Shown here piece by piece: positions 1 to 7,241 of a DNA stretch of 11,293 nucleotides. Position 1 is the stretch's first letter. Every line of letters starts with the position of its first letter. The DNA is taken from assembly GCA_964539665.1 (NCBI GenBank), contig CAZIKB010000168.1:1-11293 (forward strand), given 5' to 3'. The DNA is from CAZIKB01 sp964539665. GTDB taxonomy: Bacteria; Zhuqueibacterota; Zhuqueibacteria; Oceanimicrobiales; Oceanimicrobiaceae. A program made the translations under genes and the position numbers. The notes below the pieces were generated by a model. It saw only the letters and a list, made by a program, of their open reading frames with translations. It had not been told where the DNA came from and did not search any database.

Positions 1-41
1 ATTTATACCAAATATAACAAGAGGGCATTTGTATTTCAATA

Positions 42-150
42 TAGGAACTGAGGAGTGGAGCGACGAAGAATCTATGACCACATACTATGGCAATTAACAT
101 GTATTAGTAGTCTTAGATTCTTCACTTCCTTCGGTCGTTCAGAATGACAA
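42..150. repeat. Inverted-repeat intergenic element
   Basis: The inner arms GAAGAATCT (65-73) and AGATTCTTC (115-123) are exact reverse complements. Looser complementarity continues outward: the GAGGAGTGGAGCGAC side pairs partly with the CTTCCTTCGGTCGTTCAG side. The loop is about 41 bases. Elements of this style, ending in a sequence like TTCAGAATGACA, are common dispersed hairpins in FCB-group genomes (general knowledge, not searched). It lies just downstream of the stop of the minus-strand gene ending at 173, so it could also protect or terminate that transcript. No T-run typical of an intrinsic terminator is seen. Confidence 0.5.
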
Positions 151-172
151 TTCAAGGGTTTTTGTTCAAACA

Positions 173-685
173 CTATTTAGGCGTACCAGGCGGTTCAGGA
201 AAACCAGCATCGCCATTCTTCTTAAACACAAATAAATATATTGCAGAGCCGCCAGCAGTCAGGATTGTACCAGCAGTAATCCAGAACAAGGACTTGCTTC
301 GTGATGCTGCAAATTCAGCTTCAACTACAAAATAATAATCAGTTGCTTTTAAAGCACGAGGAACTTCCCTGGAAAAGTCCCAAACAATTTGTCTTCTCCG
401 GCCTGCAAAATGCCCTTTTCCTATATCCCCTTTTAGCAATTTAGGTTGAACCTGCATGGATGGATTCTGCTCTCTCCTGAGCGTTAAAGTAATAATATAC
501 TGCTTGTCCTGTGGCCCAATCAAATCGTAGTTAATGAATATTTTGCCATCGGAAGGTTTGAATCGAACATTTTCAACACGCAGAGTATCTTTAGACTGGA
601 CTTGATTTGAAGAAATTAGAGGCAACAGCAGCACAATAATTAGAAAGATAGAAATTGGTTTACGACTTCTGTTTAATCTGTTCAT
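173..685 (-). CDS. Exported, membrane-anchored beta-sandwich-like protein, function unknown
   Basis: This 170-residue protein has an N-terminal signal or anchor segment (basic residues to about 10, hydrophobic about 11-26). A beta-rich middle follows (about 34-125) with a 'GDIGKGHFAGRRRQIVWDFSREVP' style stretch at 86-109. A second hydrophobic segment lies at about 132-154 and a short Gly/Pro-rich tail follows. The 'G.....G....IVWD' pattern recalls small beta domains found beside formylglycine-generating-enzyme-type and surface proteins in FCB bacteria; that is a resemblance only. The ATG lies 10 bases after the stop of the large FN3 protein, so the two genes are probably co-transcribed. No recognisable Shine-Dalgarno was seen. 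It may be an accessory factor anchoring or assembling the exported neighbour. I do not recognise a specific family. Confidence 0.8.
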   Translation of the reverse strand: MNRLNRSRKPISIFLIIVLLLPLISSNQVQSKDTLRVENVRFKPSDGKIFINYDLIGPQDKQYIITLTLRREQNPSMQVQPKLLKGDIGKGHFAGRRRQIVWDFSREVPRALKATDYYFVVEAEFAASRSKSLFWITAGTILTAGGSAIYLFVFKKNGDAGFPEPPGTPK

Positions 686-695
686 ATCTAAACAT

Positions 696-3600
696 TCATT
701 TGAGCAAAATCATTTTTTCTGCTAAAGTTTTTCTCGAGGTTGTTTTCAAACAATAAATGTAAACCCCGGAGGCAAGATTGCTCCCTGAGTCGTCTCTGCC
801 ATCCCAACTAAACAGGTATTGTCCAGCTTCAAGTTCTCCTGTATAAATCGTTTTGATTTTCTCACCCAGTATGTTGTAAACGACTATCTCAACTTTGGAG
901 GTGTAAGGAATAGCAAGTGGTAAGTTGGTTGTCGGATTGAATGGATTAGGATAGTTTTTGCCTAATGCAAATTCTTTTGGGATAACAGATTTCAATCTTT
1001 CATTTACAGCGTCTGTCTTGCCAACTACAATGTTAAACCTGGAAATTTCCGCAGCAGGAGTAAAACTGTAAAGTGAATTTTCCCGCAGGTTAAAACCTTT
1101 AGCTTTTGCTTCGTCAATAAGAAACACTTCAAATAATGCAGGAACACTTTCAATGCCTGAAAACACCAGTTTCACCTGAATCCGCTGCAGTGTTTGCACT
1201 TCAAACTGCCAATTCCGGGATTCATTAAATTCAGGTCGGATGTCCGAAGCAAAAACACTGTAGTCATCATCCCACTGGGATCTGGGAAAATAGACTTTTG
1301 GCGCAAATGCGACGGTTTCAGGTTTTCGAAGGTCAAGGGGATCGAGTCCAGAGCTTGCCATTCTCGACGCGCCAAACCAGATAGATTGATCAATAAATTC
1401 GCCAGCAGTCAGCTTAATGCTTATTTGCCAAATATTTGAGTTGGATTCTTCTGCAGCCAAAGACTTTGAAAAAAGTAAAGAATAAGGAATTTTCAGAGAC
1501 GAAAGGTTCGAACCATTAAATAAGAAGTAACCAAAATAAGGCTCGAAATCAGATGATTGGTTAAATGATCCCTGGTAAGACCATATAGGCTCAGATAAAC
1601 TGTTCGCACTCTGAATATTTGACCAGACAAGAGAGGATGTAAATGGATTGGTAATTAAATTCCAACCGGCGTGTAAAGGAATTTCTACTGCTTTATTTCC
1701 GTTTAGAGCAGCGGATGGCACATTAGTATTAACATTCAAGGAATCCTTTTTAATAACCCAGAACGCCCGGCCAACGGAAAAATTAAACACGGAGCTGCCG
1801 TCATACTCGACAACTTCGCTGCCATTATGCCAGTAGAGCTGCCAGTCTTTGTTGTGACTGCCGTCAAGAAAATCAGTTATCGGGCGGTTACTTGCTCCGG
1901 GCAGCCCTAAGATTCTATAGTCTGTAGTCTTGTAGTCTGAAGCTTTATCTCTATTGGGAAAACTCACGGTGGAGTTAACGCTTAAGGACGCAGGATAAGC
2001 TGGCAGTTCAGTGGTAAAAGTCTGGTCGCTGCCCTGGGTGGCGCCGGCGCTGTTTGTCGCAACCACACGATAGTGGTACCCTGTATTGGGTAGAAGGTTG
2101 GTAATTTGCGCGCTGACGTTTACAGGACTCGAACCACTCACCGGACTTTGCATAGCTGTAACCTCACTGCCGTAACTCGCAGTCGTGCCATATTCGAACT
2201 TCACGGTGGTGCTCAAACCATTTGGATTCACGCTGCCATTGAGCGTACAGGAAGTTTCACCGACAATTGTTGCTGCTTCGGTCATAACGGTTGGCGCAAT
2301 CGCCGAGGTGGTGAACGATTGATTTGAGCCCGTGGTCGTACCCGCACTATTGGTTGCAACCACCCGATAGTAGTAAGTGGTGTTCGGAATCAGTCCGGTA
2401 AGTTCAGCATCCACAGGAACAACACTGGCGCCGGTGACAGGGCTTTGTCTTGCCAGAATTTCACTGCCATAACTCATGCTGGTTCCATACTCAAATTTTA
2501 CAGTTGTGCTGAGACTATTTGGATTTACTGAGCCGTTTAAAGTGGCTGCAGTGGTGCTGACGTTTGTAGCCAAATTAGTTGTGACTGCAGGCGCGTTGGC
2601 TGAAGTAGTAAACGCCTGGTTCGAGCCTGTAGTTGTGCCAGCGCTATTGGTGGCAACAATCCGATAGTGGTAGATGGTGTTTGGTGCAAGACTCGCAAGT
2701 TCAGCAGTAACCGCAACCGCACTGCTGCCATTTACTGGACTTTGACTCGCTGTAATCTCATTGCCGTAGCTTTGAGACTTGCCATATTCGAATTTGACGG
2801 TCGTACTGAGACCATTTGGATTGATGGTACCGTTCAGGGTAGCGGAAGTTGTGCTTACGTTAGAAGCCGCATCGGTAGTGACTGCAGGCGCATTGGCGGA
2901 GGTCGTAAACGTTTGGTCTGAACCATTAGTCGTTCCGGCGCTGTTGGTTGCTACTACCCGAAAGTGATAGGTCGTGTTTGGTGCCAATCCAGTAAGCTCG
3001 GCTGAAACAGAAACCGCACTACTGCCACTCACTGGACTTTGAATTGCCGTAATTTCATTACCGTAGCTTTGCGTAGTGCCATATTCAAATTTTACAGTGG
3101 TACTGAGGCTATTGGGATTGACTGAGCCGTTCAGGGTGGCGGAAGTAGAACTCAAATTTGTGGCTGCATTTGTAGTAGCCGAGGGTGGAATGGTTCCAGA
3201 CGAAGGCGTCGAATTCACTTCATTGGAATAATCGCTTTCGTTTAAACTGCTGTCAATTGCCGTGATGCGGAAATAATATTTAGTGCCGTTACTCAAACCA
3301 ACTATGGTTTTTGTTGTTTCGTTTATACTATTGGTAGAATCTATTCTTGTAACTGGAATTGGAGATGTATTCCCGTAGATTCGGTAGCGGAGAAAATCAG
3401 GTTCGGAATTCGTTGCCCACGTTAGTGTAACCTGTTTGTCTCCGCTTTGAGCGGTAAGATTTTGTGGTGGATTTGGTGGTATAGTATCCTCAGCAGGAAA
3501 CGAAAAATCACCTTCTCCAGACACTGTAAAATCAATAAGAGCATCAAGAGACCAGATTGTCAAAGAGGCACCGCTATTTACAATAATTTCACCATCTTTA

Positions 3601-3767
3601 TCTCCACTGTTTATGAGATAGGATTTATATTCACCATTGGCAGTAAGGGTGATAGATGCTCCTCCTTCAATGGTTATTTCAGCATTTTGTGCAATTAGAA
3701 TAGATGAGTTGATAAAAATAAAAACAATAATACAATTCATCCATATAGTTCTATTTTTTGTTGGCAT
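696..3767 (-). CDS. Large secreted FN3-repeat protein with type IX secretion sorting domain
   Basis: The protein has 1023 residues. It starts with a signal peptide (about 1-26, hydrophobic core then AQ) and a short beta-helix-like region (about 29-90). A classical fibronectin type III domain follows at about 97-188 ('PPQNLTAQSGDKQVTLTW'). Then come four near-identical 99-residue FN3-like repeats (about 194-586), marked by TTVKFEYG at 223, 322, 421 and 520. Residues 590-925 hold a region typical of KSB1/Ignavibacteria surface proteins ('YRILGLPG', 'GRAFWV', 'GWNLITNPF'). The C-terminus (935-1023) is a FlgD-like/type A sorting domain: NYPNPFNPTT, VYNILGEKI, GVYIY, KMILLK. By family knowledge such proteins cross the outer membrane through the type IX system and are released or surface-attached. 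Ligand and role are unknown; adhesion or biopolymer binding is possible. It sits between two exported-protein genes in one operon. Confidence 0.9.
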   Translation of the reverse strand: MPTKNRTIWMNCIIVFIFINSSILIAQNAEITIEGGASITLTANGEYKSYLINSGDKDGEIIVNSGASLTIWSLDALIDFTVSGEGDFSFPAEDTIPPNPPQNLTAQSGDKQVTLTWATNSEPDFLRYRIYGNTSPIPVTRIDSTNSINETTKTIVGLSNGTKYYFRITAIDSSLNESDYSNEVNSTPSSGTIPPSATTNAATNLSSTSATLNGSVNPNSLSTTVKFEYGTTQSYGNEITAIQSPVSGSSAVSVSAELTGLAPNTTYHFRVVATNSAGTTNGSDQTFTTSANAPAVTTDAASNVSTTSATLNGTINPNGLSTTVKFEYGKSQSYGNEITASQSPVNGSSAVAVTAELASLAPNTIYHYRIVATNSAGTTTGSNQAFTTSANAPAVTTNLATNVSTTAATLNGSVNPNSLSTTVKFEYGTSMSYGSEILARQSPVTGASVVPVDAELTGLIPNTTYYYRVVATNSAGTTTGSNQSFTTSAIAPTVMTEAATIVGETSCTLNGSVNPNGLSTTVKFEYGTTASYGSEVTAMQSPVSGSSPVNVSAQITNLLPNTGYHYRVVATNSAGATQGSDQTFTTELPAYPASLSVNSTVSFPNRDKASDYKTTDYRILGLPGASNRPITDFLDGSHNKDWQLYWHNGSEVVEYDGSSVFNFSVGRAFWVIKKDSLNVNTNVPSAALNGNKAVEIPLHAGWNLITNPFTSSLVWSNIQSANSLSEPIWSYQGSFNQSSDFEPYFGYFLFNGSNLSSLKIPYSLLFSKSLAAEESNSNIWQISIKLTAGEFIDQSIWFGASRMASSGLDPLDLRKPETVAFAPKVYFPRSQWDDDYSVFASDIRPEFNESRNWQFEVQTLQRIQVKLVFSGIESVPALFEVFLIDEAKAKGFNLRENSLYSFTPAAEISRFNIVVGKTDAVNERLKSVIPKEFALGKNYPNPFNPTTNLPLAIPYTSKVEIVVYNILGEKIKTIYTGELEAGQYLFSWDGRDDSGSNLASGVYIYCLKTTSRKTLAEKMILLK
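2010..3188 (-). repeat. Four tandem 297-bp repeats coding FN3-like domains
   Basis: Residues 194-586 of the FN3 protein repeat with an exact spacing of 99 residues (297 bp), judged by the TTVKFEYG block at residues 223, 322, 421 and 520. Other landmarks keep the same register: NPNSL or NPNGL, a YGNE/YGSE turn, QSPV.G, the PNT.Y...RVVATNSAG strand, and an FTTSA linker. The second to fourth copies begin AP.V.T. Tandem in-frame repeats of this kind can expand or contract by recombination without breaking the frame. Confidence 0.9.
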
Positions 3768-3835
3768 ATTTTTTACTTACATTTTTCTATTTTAGCCTTA
3801 TTTCTATTGCTTCGGATTTCGCGAGTTATAAATAG

Positions 3836-4603
3836 TTAAAAAGCGCGTATAGCTCTCACTTTATATTGGCTAAACTTCATAGCAGCCTCAACCTTGTTTA
3901 TCGAGACTATGAAGTTGTAAGCGGTAGAAAAACCAACTTCATTAGAACTCCAATACCTACCGTTTTTAAATTGCAAACCATTTGTAGTACTGTCCCCGTC
4001 GTTTTCAAGAATTTTAGATATTACAAATGCATTATTGAATAAAATTTGAAATTCCCATACAGCTGGCAGATACCAGTCGGATTGACCACCGCCTGTGTAG
4101 TCATCACAAAGCTGGGCCGCATAAGTACCGACGCCTTGTACACTTACTATGGTAGTTGTATTGGTTGCACCATCCCACGTACTTTCTGCATTTGTTGTAA
4201 TCTCACTTCCATTATACCATTGTACTCCGCTACTGCCATCAAGGTCGTTTAAACTTGCAATTAGTCCGTGTTGTCCGTTATCATAAATGTAAAAAACTAT
4301 TCCACCACCGTAAAGCTCTCCAATATAATGTTGTCCAAATGATGTACCATTTTGATAGATGTTACCAGTACAACGAATATCACCTATAACATCAAGTTCA
4401 TATCCAGGACTTGTTGTTCCAATACCAACCTTACCATCGCCTTGAACAACGAATTTTATATCACCCGCACTATTCATAACCTGAAATTCATCATTCTCAC
4501 CAGTTCCTCCGAGTTTGTTGATAATATTCTGCGCCATTGCGATTGCAAAAAACAAGAAAATAGTAATTGCTATGAATAGTACTCTTTTGGAGCTGTTTTT
4601 CAT
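3836..4603 (-). CDS. Exported DUF1566 (C-type-lectin-like) domain protein
   Basis: The protein has 255 residues. A signal peptide (about 1-24, ending AMAQ) precedes a short beta module with the 'KVGIGTTSPGYELDVIGDI' signature (58-76). That signature is typical of the head of phage-tail-like and FCB surface proteins. Residues about 95-255 match the DUF1566/Lcl C-terminal pattern: GGGIVFYI, QWYNG, 'SDWYLPAVWEFQILFNN' (175-191), 'YWSSNEV' (217-223) and a final RAIRAF. Such domains have a C-type-lectin fold; the ligand is unknown. The ATG has a strong Shine-Dalgarno, GGAGG at 4609-4613, five bases upstream, the best one in this operon. The next gene starts 68 bases after the stop, so this is probably the first gene of a three-gene exported-protein operon. 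Confidence 0.88.
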   Translation of the reverse strand: MKNSSKRVLFIAITIFLFFAIAMAQNIINKLGGTGENDEFQVMNSAGDIKFVVQGDGKVGIGTTSPGYELDVIGDIRCTGNIYQNGTSFGQHYIGELYGGGIVFYIYDNGQHGLIASLNDLDGSSGVQWYNGSEITTNAESTWDGATNTTTIVSVQGVGTYAAQLCDDYTGGGQSDWYLPAVWEFQILFNNAFVISKILENDGDSTTNGLQFKNGRYWSSNEVGFSTAYNFIVSINKVEAAMKFSQYKVRAIRAF

Positions 4604-4686
4604 TTTATCCTCCGTTTATTATTTTTCTGTCTAATGAGATAAAATACAAAATAACAAGATTAGTATTTTATTGAAAGTTCACAGCG

Positions 4687-4817
4687 ACATAACAAGAGCA
4701 TAACGGGCGCTGCCATTTAAAGCACATTACGTCAATTAAAATTTAAACTTTCCAAAAGCATCAAAGTCTGAAATCACGCTAAGCTGGTAGCGTCCGCGTT
4801 AATGCACATGTTAGGGA
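4687..4817 (-). other. attC-like integron recombination site (59-base-element type)
   Basis: On the minus strand the site starts with an R''-type box CCCTAAC (4817-4811), which contains the stop codon of the SIR2-like gene. It ends with an R'-type box GTTATGT (4693-4687). The two ends form a long imperfect palindrome. The 5' arm CTAACATGTGCATTAACG... is complementary, apart from a few extra unpaired bases, to the 3' arm read from 4714 down to 4689 (GGCAGCGCCCGTTATGCTC...). The AT-rich centre of about 70 bases would be the variable terminal structure. Size (131 bp) and layout match long chromosomal-integron attC sites. The outer boxes are imperfect against RYYYAAC/GTTRRRY, but the invariant AAC and GTT are present. 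Supporting evidence is the exact complementarity of CCCTAAC with GTTAGGG at the other end of the gene (5864-5870). Confidence 0.72.
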
Positions 4818-5872
4818 ATTTTGCTAGATTTCTTGTATTGTTTAATTGGCTTTCCATACTCTCTGAAATCTATTTCTTCTTTAATTAAGGGTCTGATCCA
4901 GTTATGAAGTTCATAAATCGACTTAAATGATGGAATTGGATTTTCTGACCAAGGATCACACATCATAATTGCATCACCCCAAGCCTCACAACTTCTTCTT
5001 GCGTAATTAAAACCCAATGTCTTTCTGATAGAGTTTGTGACATGAGAGTGTTCTCTGACAATAAATTCATTCCAATTTCTGCGCACCTCGGCGGATGGCT
5101 TAATGTCGATTATCTCAATTTCATTCAAATCCTTTCGTTTATTTGCATCCCAAGCTTTTCGCATCATCATTTTTGCGGCCACATCGGTTTTTGGAGCAGA
5201 GTAGCCAAAGATTGTTAGAATGAATGAGTCATTTAAGCAATAGTCTAAAGCTTTCCACTCCGACTCAATGAATGGATGATTTGTGTAATCTTTCTTTTTT
5301 ATTGGAAAGAGCAATTGGGATTTTTCAAAGGCTTCATGACATATTGAACAAGAATTGTCCAAATGTCCTGCCCTTTTGCATTTAGCACAGAAACCAACGG
5401 CAACGTTGCCGTGTAAAAAGTACAATTGAGGAAGTTCTCCTAATTCAATGTGCCTGATGTATGCTTGAAGCAATAACGGATCCCAATTGAATGTGAAAAT
5501 GACATCTTTTTTTTGAAGGGATAGTATTAATTCATCATACAAAGTCACTGTATCCGGTATTCTCAAATATGAGAAGTAATCATACACGATGTCGTTTAGT
5601 TCTTTGAGCGTCTGTGTATTTTCAGGTTGTTCAAAAAGTTCATTATACAAATCTTCGAAATTCTTACTCTGATAGTCAATTCTGCTTTCTCGTAAAAAGG
5701 TTTCTAGTTTCAAGTTCTCAATAAGATCATCCATTAGAGGTAACTTCTGTCCATAAATGTCACCATTGGGAAAAGCAGCTCGGCTAGCCCCTGCACCTAA
5801 AATGACTATATTGGGTACGACTTTCCAAAATGGATATGATTTATCTTTCAATTTAATTTGATCCCCTAACAT
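4811..5872 (-). CDS. SIR2-like NAD-binding protein with zinc ribbon, probable defence gene in an integron cassette
   Basis: The protein has 353 residues. All landmarks of the SIR2 fold appear in order: Rossmann glycine motif GAGAS (26-30), FTFNWDP (126-132, equivalent to the T-N-x-D motif with Asn129 and Asp131), LHGN (153-156, catalytic-type His154), a four-cysteine zinc ribbon (C162, C165, C175, C178), IFGYSAP (221-227) and IIDIKP (254-259). Canonical sirtuins deacylate proteins with NAD; many bacterial SIR2-like proteins instead degrade NAD in anti-phage defence. The long helical insert (about 45-120) and the setting fit the second group, but activity cannot be read from sequence. The stop overlaps the attC-like site. 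The ATG spans the presumed cassette junction (AT G|TTAGGG). Only a weak AGGA lies 11 bases upstream. A promoter in repeat A (6139-6166) points into the gene. Confidence 0.82.
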   Translation of the reverse strand: MLGDQIKLKDKSYPFWKVVPNIVILGAGASRAAFPNGDIYGQKLPLMDDLIENLKLETFLRESRIDYQSKNFEDLYNELFEQPENTQTLKELNDIVYDYFSYLRIPDTVTLYDELILSLQKKDVIFTFNWDPLLLQAYIRHIELGELPQLYFLHGNVAVGFCAKCKRAGHLDNSCSICHEAFEKSQLLFPIKKKDYTNHPFIESEWKALDYCLNDSFILTIFGYSAPKTDVAAKMMMRKAWDANKRKDLNEIEIIDIKPSAEVRRNWNEFIVREHSHVTNSIRKTLGFNYARRSCEAWGDAIMMCDPWSENPIPSFKSIYELHNWIRPLIKEEIDFREYGKPIKQYKKSSKIP

Positions 5873-6222
5873 AAATTTATTATTCCTAATAAATCTGGGA
5901 AACCTTTCCTAATAGAGTTTATTTAGGAGGGATAAACCAATATCTAAAAAGAAAACTTTCACATCAAAATTAATTATCTTACTTCCCCCGAAAAAAGCCC
6001 CAAATCCCAATTGATGTTATATGAAATTAAACGGCAGTACTTACAAGATAAAATACCGTTGGAAAATAACAAGCTTAGTTGAGCTTAATAATTTCGTTTT
6101 CTTATCAAAGGAAATATTTAACACTCAAAGTTATTAAAATATTAAAAATATTTACATTTTTGTCAAGATAAAACAACATTAAAAACTTTTAATTGTGTTG
6201 TGGGAATGCGTCTATTTATTCA
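5866..6222 (-). repeat. Repeat copy A: 357-bp promoter-bearing direct repeat upstream of the SIR2-like gene
   Basis: This stretch aligns without gaps to 7242-7598 at a constant offset of 1376 bases. The 345-base core (5878-6222) has 22 mismatches by hand count, about 94% identity. A less conserved 8-base stretch and the shared G|TTAG complete the 357 bases. Homology ends at 5866, inside GTTAGGG, an integron-core-like box. On the other side it ends near GTTGAAT (6224-6218), a perfect GTTRRRY box. It is AT-rich and holds the promoter described separately, a conserved dyad around AACGG/CCGTT, and another dyad CCTAATAAA...TTTATTTAGG close to the gene. No conserved coding frame was found. It fits a non-coding promoter cassette or an attI-like leader. 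Confidence 0.85.
6139..6166 (-). promoter_or_regulatory. Sigma-70-type promoter in repeat A, reading into the SIR2-like gene
   Basis: On the minus strand: -35 TTGACA (6166-6161), a 16-base spacer, -10 TAATAT (6144-6139). The same two boxes and spacing recur in repeat B, although four substitutions fall within or beside the spacer. Transcription would start near 6132, leaving a leader of about 260 nt before the SIR2-like ATG. Confidence 0.6.
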
Positions 6223-6334
6223 ACTGTTACTCGATTGATATTACTGGAAAAGTGATACGCTGCTATGATTTGTGTGGTGGCTACGTTCCGCTGAAGCTTC
6301 TGAAAACTGTACAAATAGTCCGCTCCACCTCGCT
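6223..6334. other. GC-richer tail between the APH-like gene and repeat A
   Basis: These 112 bases share the composition of the APH-like gene rather than of repeat A, so they belong to the same inserted segment. If the gene were an ordinary integron cassette, its attC should sit here, with a box complementary to GTTAGCC (7246-7240). I find no GGCTAAC and no long imperfect palindrome; only short dyads such as GGTGG/CCACC and GAAGCTTC are visible. The stretch ends at the GTTGAAT box where repeat A begins. Confidence 0.5.
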
Positions 6335-7141
6335 TCAGGTGGCAAAGACCAAATCCAAAGCCGCATACCCAGCCTCGACCCATTGGACACGTCCCAGGTC
6401 TCGACCAAGCGTGATGCAATGAATGGCCACACACGTCGCCAGATAGCGTGACCGGGAAATGACCTCAGCGTCCAACTTGCCGGTGTAATGCGCCAGAACG
6501 TTTTCCAGCCAACTCTCCCCATACCAAGTGTACAGGCAGGCAAAATCTATCGCGGGGTCACCAATAGCAGCGTCGCCCCAATCAATAATCCCATTCACCC
6601 CTCCCGAACAAGTGTCAACTAGAATATGCTCTGCCCACAGGTCATTGTGGACTAGACTCGGAGCCCCTTGGAATGACACCGGCGCATCGTTCTCAACGTA
6701 GCGACGCAAGAGACCCAGATTCACCTTTAGACCATTCAGCCTTCTCAGCTGTTCGTGAGACTTGTCCCGCCAGTGCGCAACCAGATCACGTGCTTCCGGT
6801 ACGCCCGCTTCTCTGGCTTTGTCAACAGGATAAGTGTGTAGTCTTGCGAGGAATACCCCCAGCTGCCGTGCAACTAGATGCCGATCAACCATCTTCGAGG
6901 TATCACCGCCAGTACCTGGCAGTTTCCTGTATCCGGCAAATGGCCGAATTGAGCTTTCATGCGATTCACAGAAGTACTCGTGGTTGGGAACTGGCAGTGA
7001 CACCCACTCCCCAAGACCTGAAAGGAGTTTGTATTCCGTGTTCAGCTTGGCAACGCCGGCTTCCCGCTTTGGGAAGCGAAACAGCCATCTAGCGTCAACC
7101 TCAAAGACCTGAAAATCCCACCCTTCACCCAGCAGTTCCAC
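6335..7141 (-). CDS. Aminoglycoside phosphotransferase (APH) family kinase, start uncertain
   Basis: From the GTG at 7141 the product is 268 residues. Kinase motifs: LGEGWDF (4-10, nucleotide loop), RFPKRE (22-27), LVHNDLWAEHIL (163-174, catalytic Asp167, with His where many APHs have Asn, as in APH(2'')-type enzymes), and IIDWGDAAIGDP (185-196, metal-binding Asp). It should transfer phosphate to a small molecule; antibiotic, sugar or amino-alcohol substrates are all possible. The reading frame stays open upstream to 7247 and encodes family-like sequence (EEILTANSAKAIITTAFPKFRGARVELLGEG) but has no ATG, GTG or TTG. A good AAGGAG (7237-7232) sits nine bases before an in-frame ATC at 7222-7220. 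So the 268-residue form is probably N-terminally short. The gene is clearly more GC-rich than its AT-rich flanks, suggesting transfer. It lies between repeats B and A. Confidence 0.82.
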   Translation of the reverse strand: MELLGEGWDFQVFEVDARWLFRFPKREAGVAKLNTEYKLLSGLGEWVSLPVPNHEYFCESHESSIRPFAGYRKLPGTGGDTSKMVDRHLVARQLGVFLARLHTYPVDKAREAGVPEARDLVAHWRDKSHEQLRRLNGLKVNLGLLRRYVENDAPVSFQGAPSLVHNDLWAEHILVDTCSGGVNGIIDWGDAAIGDPAIDFACLYTWYGESWLENVLAHYTGKLDAEVISRSRYLATCVAIHCITLGRDLGRVQWVEAGYAALDLVFAT

Positions 7142-7241
7142 ACGTGCGCCGCGGAACTTCGGAAAGGCGGTAGTAATGATAGCTTTCGCACTGTTTGCAG
7201 TCAGAATCTCTTCTCTGTAGATCGGTACACTCTCCTTATGG

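Noticed and set aside
2106..2967. Several plus-strand frames of 60-85 codons opposite the FN3 repeats
   Set aside because: They recur with the same repeat period and are mirror images of the coding strand of a clearly real gene.
2010..3188. CRISPR-like or other non-coding tandem array
   Set aside because: The period is 297 bp and in frame throughout the large gene; the repeats encode protein domains.
6216..6543. Overlapping 72- and 100-codon frames at the 3' end of the APH-like gene
   Set aside because: They are shadows in other frames of a GC-rich gene, with no family resemblance or ribosome site.
6673..7112. Plus-strand frames of 139 and 92 codons opposite the APH-like gene
   Set aside because: They lie antisense to a gene with intact kinase motifs and have no recognisable domains.
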